Below are positions 1 through 7,000 of a stretch of DNA of 7,261 nucleotides, piece after piece. The notes under the pieces are model-generated. The model had not been told where the DNA came from and did no database searches. It saw only the letters and a program-made list of their open reading frames with translations. Position numbers and translations under genes: made by a program. Numbering within the stretch: the stretch's first letter is position 1; every line of letters begins with the position of its first letter. Source of the DNA: DASZBX01 sp035943635. Lineage in GTDB: Bacteria; Actinomycetota; Actinomycetes; Streptomycetales; Catenulisporaceae. The DNA lies in contig DASZBX010000125.1 of NCBI GenBank assembly GCA_035943635.1, positions 1-7,261 on the forward strand, read 5' to 3'.

Positions 1-842
1 GTACGCCCCGCGATCGGCGTTCCCAACGCCACATCCGTCCCCGCGCCGTGACGCGACAACAACAACGCCACAGCCGCCTGCAACACCATGAACACACTCG
101 TGTTCGTCTCCCGCGCCAACCCGCCCAACGCCTCATGCACCCGCACCGGAACCTCGAACGACACCACATCCCCGCGGTAGCTCATCGTCGCCGGCCGGGG
201 GTGGTCCAACGGCAGGTCGAGCAGTTCCGGCAGGTCGCGTAGCGCCTTGCTCCAATAGGCCAGTTGCCCGGCGACGGCGCTGTCGGGGTCGTCCGGTGAG
301 CCGAGCAGGTCGCGTTGCCAGAGTGTGAAGTCTGCGTACTGGACCGGCAGCGGAGCCCAGTCGGGACTGTCGCCGTTCAGGCGCGCGCGATATGCCGCGG
401 TCAGATCGCGGGCCAACGGGCCCAACGACCACCCGTCCGCCGCGATGTGATGCACCACCAACACCAAGGTGTGCTCCTGCGGACCCGACCGCACCAACGT
501 GGCGCGGATCGGCAGGTCGACCAGGACGTCGAAGGGCTCCGTCGCCGCGGCGTCGACGTGCGGTCCGGCCTGCTCGCCCGGCGCCGGCTCGACCAGGCGC
601 AGGCTGAAACCGGTGGCCTCGGCGGGCCGGATGATCTGGCGCGGCTGTCCTTGGTACTCCGGGAACACGGTGCGCAGGGCCTCGTGGCGCTCCATCAGAT
701 CCCTGAGTGCACCTTCGAGTGTCGTCTCGTCGAGTTCGCCGGTCAGGTTCAGGATCATCGGGATGTTGTACGTCGCGCTCGGGCCTTCGAACCGGTTGAG
801 GAACCACAGCCGCTGCTGGGCCGGGGAGAGCGGCAGGACTTC
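1..842 (-). other. Condensation domain, LCL type, cut by the window edge
   Basis: About 280 residues of the next module's condensation domain. Motifs seen: LSPAQQRLWFL (C1, form typical of LCL), RHEALRTVF (C2), HHIAADGWS (C3, bases 432-452 for HHIAADG) and YADFTLWQ (C4). The sequence leaves the window at GTPIAGR, before the C5 motif. The His pair and DG are intact. Its acceptor module lies outside, so the next amino acid cannot be predicted. Confidence 0.93.
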
Positions 843-3800
843 CGGGCGCCGGGCCGGCGCCAGCGGGGGCCGGGCCCGCCCCGCGCCGTCCAGGGCGGCC
901 GCCAGGGTCTGCACGGTCGGGTGCTCGAAGACGGTGCGCACGGCGATCTCGACACCGAGCGCACCGCGTATCCGCCCGGCCAACCGGGTCGCGAGCAGCG
1001 AGTGGCCGCCGAGGTCCAGGAAGCTTTCGTCCGTACCGACTCGGGGTACCCCCAGAACGTCGGCGAACAGGGTGCACAGCACCTCTTCGTGCGCGGTGCG
1101 CGGTGCGCGGCCGGCCGCTGTGGCCTGTTCCGGCAGCGGTAGCGCCCTGCGGTCCACTTTGCCGTTCAGCGTCAGTGGCAATGCCGGCAGCGTGACGAAC
1201 GTGGTCGGGATCATGTACTCCGGCAGTTCCCGGGCCAGAGCCGCCCGCACGTCCGGGATCTGCAATGCGCCGGACCCGGGAGTGACGTACGCGGTCAGTC
1301 GTTTGTCGCCGGGCCGGTCCTCGCGCAGCAGGACGCAGGCCGCGCCCACCTCGGGCAGCGCGGTCAGCGCGTGCTCGATCTCGCCGAGCTCGATCCGGAA
1401 CCCGCGCAGCTTCACCTGGTGATCTACCCGCCCGAGGCATTCCAGCGCGCCGTCCTCGTTCCAGCGCGCCAGGTCGCCGCTGCGGTACATCCGCGACCCG
1501 TCCGCCGCGAACGGATCGGCCACGAAACGCGCCGCGGTCAGATCCGGGCGGCCCAGATACCCCCGGGCCAGACCGTTGCCGGCGATGTAGAGCTCACCGG
1601 TGACACCGTCGGGCACCAGGCCGAGGGCTTCGTCCAGGACGTAGAGCCGCATGCCGTCCAGTGCCCGCCCGATCGGCGCGACGGCGTTTTCGGCCGTACC
1701 GCGCCCGGGGTCCATCTGGTGGACGGCGGCGAACGTCGTGGTCTCCGTCGGGCCGTATCCGTTGCGGACCAAGGCGGGGGCCGAGGCCGCGGCGACCCGC
1801 TGCATGATGCCGGGAGCAGCGGCCTCCCCGCCCGCGCTGACCATCCGCAGGCCGCTGAACATGCCCGCGTCCTGCTCGGCCAGCGCGGTGAACAAGGCGG
1901 CCGTCAAGAACATCGCAGTGACCGAATACCGGGAGACCACCTCGCGCAGCCGGTCGGCCTCCACCGCGCCCGGCGGGGCGACCACGACGCGCCCGCCGTT
2001 GAGCAGGGGCGCCCAGATCTCGAAGGTCGAGGCGTCGAAGGCGTGCGGCGAGTGCATCAGCACCGCGTCCGCGACCCCGCCCTCCCACCCGTGGTCCAGG
2101 GCCAGCGCGGCCACGTCCGCGTGGGTGATCCCGACCGCCTTGGGCTCGCCCGTGGAACCCGAGGTGAACATCATGTACGCCAAACGCTCCCCGCCCGCCG
2201 GGCTGGGAGGCGCAGCCGGTGCCAGGACCGGATCCGCGTGCGCCATCGATCCGGTGCGATCCAGTTCGATCACCGGTATCTCCGGCTCCAGCGATGCGAT
2301 CCACTCGTGGCTGCGCGACTTGGCGTCCGTCACCACCGCGGTGATCCCGGCGGTGCGGGCCGCCGAACGGATTCGCTCCATCGGCCACCGGTCGTCGAAA
2401 GGCACGTAGACACCGCCTGCCCGGACGATCCCCAGAGTCGAGACGACCACGGCTGCCGACCGTTCCAGCAGCACCCCGACGGCGCCCTCCGGCCGCAGGC
2501 CGACGCCGTTGGCATTCGCCAACACCCCGGCGAGTGCCTCGGCGCGTTCGCGCAGTCGGCCGTAGGTCAGTTCGCCGTCTTCGCCGGATACCGCGACGGC
2601 GCCCGCGCCGGCCTCGTCCGCCCGCCGGTCGAACAACACTGACAAACCGGTCGACCGGATGTCGGCGGTCCGCGGCTCGGCGCCCCGGCCCAGGGCGAGG
2701 ATCCGGTCGCGTTCGCCCTCGCCGAGCAGGGTGACGCCGAGGGCGCGCCGACCCGGGTCCGCCGCGATCGCGGCGAGGACCAGGCGCATTCGTTCCGCGG
2801 TGGACCGGATGAAGTCGTGGCCGAAGACGTCGGTGCGGTGGCTGAACGTCAGGCGCAGGGTCGGCCCGGGCGCGATGACGATCGTCAGCGGGTAGTGCGC
2901 GGCGTCGGAACCGTGCAGGCCGGTCACCCGCAGATCCGGCAACCGGGTCTGGGCGCTGCGCAGGGCCTCGGCGTCCAGGGGGTAGTTCTCGAAGACCGCC
3001 AGGGTGTCGAACAGGGTGGCCGACCCGCTCAGCGACTGGATCCGGGTCAGGCCGAGGTGCTGGTGCTCCATCAGGGCCGACTGCCGTTCCTGGAGCGTGG
3101 TCAGCACATCGAGCAGGGTGGCGTCGGCGCCGGTCTCGACCCGCACCGGAACGGTGTTGATGAAGAGGCCGACCATGGTCTCGACGCCCGCGATCTCCGG
3201 CGGCCGCCCGGACACGGTGGTGCCGAAGACCACGTCCCGGCGGCCGGTCAGCCGGCCGAGCAGGATTCCCCAGGCGCCCTGCACGAGCGTGTTGAGGGTC
3301 AGCCCGTGGCCGCGGGCCACGTCGCGCAGGGCCCGGCTCTGTTCGGCGTCGAGTTCGAGGACGTGGTGCGCGGGGGCGGTCTGCTGGGCCGGCCAGGAGC
3401 CCCGGCCGGAGAGCAGGGTCGGTTCGGCCAGGCCGGCCAGTGCGGCCGACCAGGCCTGCGCCGCCGCGGCGCCGTCCCGGCCGGCCAGCCAGGCGAGGTA
3501 GTCGCGGTACGGCGCGACCCGCGGCAGGGCGCTGTCATCGCCGTGGCTCGCGTACAGCTCGAACAGTTCGCGCACGACCAGGGGCATCGACCAGCCGTCG
3601 AGCAGGATGTGGTGGTTCGTCAGCACCAGGTGGGATTCCCGCGGCCCGGACCGGACCAGGGTGCAGCGCAGCAGGGGCGGGTCCGTCAGGTCGAACCGGC
3701 GGGCGCGGTCGGCCGCGAGGAAGTCCTGGAGCCGGTCGGCGCGCGCGGCGCCGTCGCCGTCGACGAGGTCCAGTTCGGCCCAGCGGGGTTCGACCTCGGC

Positions 3801-4043
3801 GGCGACGGCCTGAACGGGTTCGTCGAGGCCGTCGTGCAGGAAGCCGACGCGCAGGTTGGCGTGCCGCCGCAGCAGGGTACGGACCGCGGCCTGGAACGCG
3901 TCCGGATCGGCCCGGCCTTCGAGGTCGAAGACGAACTGCGCCGTGTAGACGTCCACACCGTCGGTGTCGTAGAGGGCGTGGAAGAGCATGCCCTGCTGTA
4001 CCGGGGTGAGGGGGAGAACGTCCTGGAGCTGATACATGGTCAC
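1..4043 (-). CDS. NRPS subunit, 3'-partial: C(DCL)-A(Val-like)-PCP-C(LCL, truncated)
   Basis: Second subunit of the same assembly line. I translated it codon by codon from 4043 to base 3: one open frame of 1347 residues with no stop or frameshift, leaving the window inside the second C domain. Domains in order: condensation about 7-457, adenylation about 468-970, carrier about 978-1052 with Ser1015 in LGGHSL, and a second condensation domain from about 1068. I prefer the GTG at 4043. It overlaps the previous stop as GTGA and has a GGAG nine bases upstream. The ATG at 4037 is the alternative and shortens the protein by two residues. The protein should condense an upstream peptidyl-D-Asn with a Val-like residue and pass the chain to a module beyond base 1. 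With no E domain after its carrier, the residue should stay L. No thioesterase is seen, so this need not be the last module. Confidence 0.96.
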   Translation of the reverse strand, partial: MTMYQLQDVLPLTPVQQGMLFHALYDTDGVDVYTAQFVFDLEGRADPDAFQAAVRTLLRRHANLRVGFLHDGLDEPVQAVAAEVEPRWAELDLVDGDGAARADRLQDFLAADRARRFDLTDPPLLRCTLVRSGPRESHLVLTNHHILLDGWSMPLVVRELFELYASHGDDSALPRVAPYRDYLAWLAGRDGAAAAQAWSAALAGLAEPTLLSGRGSWPAQQTAPAHHVLELDAEQSRALRDVARGHGLTLNTLVQGAWGILLGRLTGRRDVVFGTTVSGRPPEIAGVETMVGLFINTVPVRVETGADATLLDVLTTLQERQSALMEHQHLGLTRIQSLSGSATLFDTLAVFENYPLDAEALRSAQTRLPDLRVTGLHGSDAAHYPLTIVIAPGPTLRLTFSHRTDVFGHDFIRSTAERMRLVLAAIAADPGRRALGVTLLGEGERDRILALGRGAEPRTADIRSTGLSVLFDRRADEAGAGAVAVSGEDGELTYGRLRERAEALAGVLANANGVGLRPEGAVGVLLERSAAVVVSTLGIVRAGGVYVPFDDRWPMERIRSAARTAGITAVVTDAKSRSHEWIASLEPEIPVIELDRTGSMAHADPVLAPAAPPSPAGGERLAYMMFTSGSTGEPKAVGITHADVAALALDHGWEGGVADAVLMHSPHAFDASTFEIWAPLLNGGRVVVAPPGAVEADRLREVVSRYSVTAMFLTAALFTALAEQDAGMFSGLRMVSAGGEAAAPGIMQRVAAASAPALVRNGYGPTETTTFAAVHQMDPGRGTAENAVAPIGRALDGMRLYVLDEALGLVPDGVTGELYIAGNGLARGYLGRPDLTAARFVADPFAADGSRMYRSGDLARWNEDGALECLGRVDHQVKLRGFRIELGEIEHALTALPEVGAACVLLREDRPGDKRLTAYVTPGSGALQIPDVRAALARELPEYMIPTTFVTLPALPLTLNGKVDRRALPLPEQATAAGRAPRTAHEEVLCTLFADVLGVPRVGTDESFLDLGGHSLLATRLAGRIRGALGVEIAVRTVFEHPTVQTLAAALDGAGRARPPLAPARRPEVLPLSPAQQRLWFLNRFEGPSATYNIPMILNLTGELDETTLEGALRDLMERHEALRTVFPEYQGQPRQIIRPAEATGFSLRLVEPAPGEQAGPHVDAAATEPFDVLVDLPIRATLVRSGPQEHTLVLVVHHIAADGWSLGPLARDLTAAYRARLNGDSPDWAPLPVQYADFTLWQRDLLGSPDDPDSAVAGQLAYWSKALRDLPELLDLPLDHPRPATMSYRGDVVSFEVPVRVHEALGGLARETNTSVFMVLQAAVALLLSRHGAGTDVALGTPIAGR
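888..1112 (-). other. Peptidyl carrier domain (PCP/T) before the LCL domain
   Basis: Carrier of the Val-like module. The core is FLDLGGHSLLATRL, and Ser1015 (bases 999-1001) receives the phosphopantetheine arm. The LGGHSL form suits a carrier that serves as donor to an LCL domain without epimerization. The sequence continues with FEHPTVQTLA, a usual end for this domain, then a short Ala/Arg/Pro-rich linker. Confidence 0.93.
1134..2642 (-). other. Adenylation domain, Val-like specificity (tentative)
   Basis: All core motifs are present: LTYGRL (A1), AGGVYVPFDD (A2), TSGSTGEPK (A3), FDASTF (A4, bases 2022-2039), NGYGPTE (A5), GELYIAGNGLARGY (A6), YRSGDL (A7), GRVDHQVKLRGFRIELGEIE (A8), LPEYMIP (A9) and NGKVDR (A10). 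The eye-aligned pocket is Asp670, Ala671, Phe674, Phe712, Ser736, Gly738, Gly762, Thr770, Phe771 and Lys962, that is DAFFSGGTFK. It matches the common valine code DAFWIGGTFK except for Phe and Ser at two positions (GrsA 278 and 299). Val or another branched aliphatic residue is my best reading. The A2 sequence VPFDDRWP also departs from the usual VPLDPxYP, which should not affect activity. Confidence 0.85.
1375..1418 (-). repeat. Conserved A8-core DNA block, copy in the second gene
   Basis: Partner of the block at 6129-6172, with three mismatches in 44 bases. Similar stretches continue into the A6-A7 region (around 1531-1620 here against about 6286-6375), with both proteins reading RPDLTAARFVADPF. 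The substrate pocket region between A4 and A5 is not alike, as expected for A domains with different substrates. Confidence 0.75.
2673..4025 (-). other. Condensation domain, DCL type
   Basis: First domain of the second protein. It forms the peptide bond between the upstream chain and the amino acid on its own carrier. Motifs: LPLTPVQQGMLFH (C1, residues 10-22), HHILLDGWS (C3, residues 144-152, bases 3594-3614 for HHILLDG), YRDYLAW (C4), MVGLFINTVPV (C5, 290-300) and HYPLT (late motif). The LTPxQxGMLFH form of C1 is the one seen in DCL domains, which take a D-configured donor. The second C domain here has the LCL form SPAQQRLWFL instead. The type agrees with the E domain ending the upstream protein. 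The catalytic second His and the DG are intact. Confidence 0.9.
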
Positions 4044-4056
4044 TTTCGTCCACTCC
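4040..4056 (-). promoter_or_regulatory. Ribosome binding site and GTGA start/stop overlap coupling the two genes
   Basis: The coding strand reads GGAG (bases 4056-4053), nine bases, then GTGACCATG. GTG (4043-4041) shares two bases with the TGA stop (4042-4040) of the first gene. The ATG two codons later is an alternative start, but the GGAG lies 15 bases from it, which is long. Spacing and the GTGA overlap favour GTG. Such overlaps usually couple translation and keep two subunits at equal levels. There is no room for a separate promoter or terminator between the genes. Confidence 0.7.
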
Positions 4057-7000
4057 ACATGGTCTGCAGTCGGTCGATCTGGGCCTGGTTGAGGGAGACC
4101 AGGGGAAGATCGGAAGGTGTGTAGCCACCCGCGTCGGTGACGCGGACGTGGTCGACGATGGCGCGCAGCGCGCGCTGCCAGCCGAGGGCGAGCTCGTTGA
4201 CTTCGGCCTCGGTCAGCAGGTCGCCGGGCCAGGCCCAGGTGGCGACGAGCGTGGGACCGTCGGCCTGGTCGCGGGTGTACGCGTTGACGTCCAAGGCGTG
4301 GGCGACCGTCATGTCCGGGTCCTGGGTCAGCAGGCCGTCCGGCCCGGGCACGACCTGCCAGTCCGCGGCCGGGCTCCCGGCGAGCACCTGCCCGGCCGCG
4401 GAGAACCGGCCCAGGTAGTTGAACCCGATCTGCGGCGGGTCGCCGCGCCGCAGTTCCCGGGCGGTGTCCGGGTTGAGGTACCGGAGCAGGCCGTAGCCCA
4501 GTCCGTGGTCGGGGATTTCGCGCAGCTGCTCCTTGATCCGTTTGAGCGACCGTTCGATCAGGGCGCCGCTGAAGGACCGGGTCTCGTACGACGCGATCGG
4601 TCCGGGGTCGAGCCGGACCGGGTGAAGGCCGGTGAACCAGCCGACCGTGCGCGACAGGTCGACGCCGTCGTCGATGTGCTCCCGGCCGTGTCCTTCGAGA
4701 TCGACCAGTACCGCGCCGGCGGGCAGCCCGGTCTCGGTGCGCCGCGCGGCGACGGCGAGCGCGAGCCCGGTGAGCAGGACGTCGTTCACGCCGGCGTGGA
4801 AGGCCGCGGGGACCGTGCTGGTCAGGGGGCCGGTCCATTCGGGCGCCAGCTGCACGGTCAGCGTGCGCACCCCGGCCGCGGTGTCCCTGGCCGGGTCCAG
4901 CGCGCGGGCGCCGAGCAGGGGGTCGGGGGTGTCCAGGATGCGGTTCCACAACGGCAGCTCGGCCCGCCGGCGATCGCTGCGCGCCTCGGTGACCAGCAGT
5001 TCGGCCCAGCGGCGGAACGAGGTGCCGACCGGCGGCAGGTGCGCCGCGCCGGTGTTCGCGCTCTGCGCCGGGTCGGCCCGGTCCGTGAGCGGATCCGCGC
5101 CGTCGAGTCCTGCGGCCGTCACGCCCTGCCAGGCCGCCGCCAGATCCGAGGCCAGCAGCCGCCAGGAGACCGCGTCCACGCTCAGGTGGTGGATGATCAG
5201 CAGCAGGCGGCCGGGAGCCGTGCGGCCGGCGTCGAACCAGACCGCCTGGAGCACGGCGCCGTGCCGGGGCGAGAGCCGCCGCCGGGCCGCTTCGGCGTGG
5301 ACACCGATGCGCTCGGCGGCCGCCGCCTCGTCCAGGCCGGCGATGTCGACCCGGGTCAGCGTGGTCGCGGCCGCCACCGCGCCGGGCGGCAGTGCTTCGA
5401 GGACCGGGGTGTCCGCGGCCGGGCCGGACAGGCGCAGCCGCAGGACGTCATGGTGGTCCAGCAGCGCCTGAAGCACGGCCGTCAGGCTCCGGACATCCGC
5501 TTCGGCCGGGACCTGGAACGTCGTCGCCTGGTTGTAGCCGTCGAGTGGGCCGGGCCGGTCCAGGAGCCAGGACATGATCGGGGTCGGCGGGATCTGGCCC
5601 ACGCCCGTGCCGCGGATGGTCTGCGGCTCGTCGCCGAGCGGGACGGCGGCGGCGGCGATCGCCTCGGGCGTGCGGTGGGTGAAGATGTCGCGCGGGGTGA
5701 GCACCAGGCCCTCCCGGCGAACCCGGCTGACCACCTGGATCGACAGGATGCTGTCCCCGCCGAGCTGGAAGAAGTCGTCCTCGACCGAGGCGCCGGGCAG
5801 GCCGAGCACCTCGGCGAAGACCGCGCAGACGATCTGCTCCGGCCCGGTGCGCGGGGCCCGACCCTCGGCGGCGGGCGCCGGGGCCGCGGGGGCCGGCAGC
5901 GCCCTGCGGTCGATCTTCCCGTTCGGGGTGAGCGGGAGGCGGTCCAGGGCGACCAGGACCGACGGGAGCATGTACTCCGGCAGCAGCCCGGCGAGCGCGC
6001 CGCGCAGATCGCCGGTGTCCTGCTCCCGGACTCCGGCGACATAGCCGACCAGGCGTTTGACCCCGGGCCGGTCCTCGCGCAGCAGCACGCAGGCGCCGGC
6101 CACCCCGGGCAGGGCGGCGAGCGCGGTCTCGATCTCGCCGAGTTCGATCCGGAATCCGCGCAGCTTGACCTGCTCGTCCACCCGGCCGAGGTATTCCAGC
6201 CCGCCGTCCGGGCGCCGGCGGGCCAGGTCCCCGGTGCGGTACATCCGGGCGCCGGTCCCGGCGAACGGGTCGGCGACGAACCGGGCCGCGGTCAGGTCCG
6301 GCCGGCGGAAGTAGCCGCGGGCCAGGCCGGCGCCGGCGATGTAGAGCTCGCCGGCGGTGCCGGGCGGGACCAGGGCGAGGTCGGCGTCGAGCAGGTAGGC
6401 CCGGGTGTTCCAGGCCGGCCGGCCGATGGGCACGGCGCCGGGGTGGTCGGGATCGTTCGGCCGGACCACGTGGGCCACGCAGCCGACTGTGCTCTCGGTC
6501 GGACCGTATTCGTTGATCACGGTCGCGTCGGGGTTCTTCTGTCGCCAGTGCGCCAGGGCGGCGCCGGTCAGCTGTTCCCCGCCGACGATCAGGTCTCCGG
6601 CGAAACCGTGGTACTCGGGCCGGTCGAGCAGCGGCAGGTGGCTCGGGGTGAGCTTGATCATCGAATACGGGCCGGGGTGCGCGGGCGCCGCCCGCCGTCC
6701 GGTGAAGTCCTCCACCACGATCGTCCCGCCGGTGACCAGCGGGACGAACACGGACGTCACGGTCAGGTCGAACGCGATGGACGAGTGCAGCGGAACCGTG
6801 CCGGCGGCGCCCGGGTAGGTCTCCTTGGACCACAGCACGTAGTCGATCAGGGCGCTGTGGTCGATGCACACGCCTTTGGGCTGTCCGGTGGATCCGGAGG
6901 TGTAGATGACGTAGGCAGGGTGGTTCGGGTGGTGGGTGGTGTGGTCGGGCGGGGTGTCGGGGTGCTCCAGAGGAAGGTCGGGGGTGAGGTGGGTGGTGGG

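Noticed and set aside
133..1440. Minus-strand frame of 435 codons inside the second NRPS gene, and a similar one at 5448-6869
   Set aside because: They are the neighbouring frame of the true coding sequence, Arg/Pro/Gly-rich and without domains.
1..4043. A frameshift or stop breaking the second gene, suspected because the long frame has no stop inside the window
   Set aside because: Codon-by-codon translation is open from 4043 to base 3 with every core motif in register. It simply runs off the edge.
1371..4124. Long + strand frames at 1371-2642 and 2817-4124
   Set aside because: Same-phase antisense shadows of the second NRPS gene, with no motif and no plausible ribosome binding site.
4142..5614. 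Reading the domain after the first carrier as a condensation domain
   Set aside because: EGHGRE, RTVGWFT and FNYLG are E-type motifs, and the protein ends after it with no further A domain.
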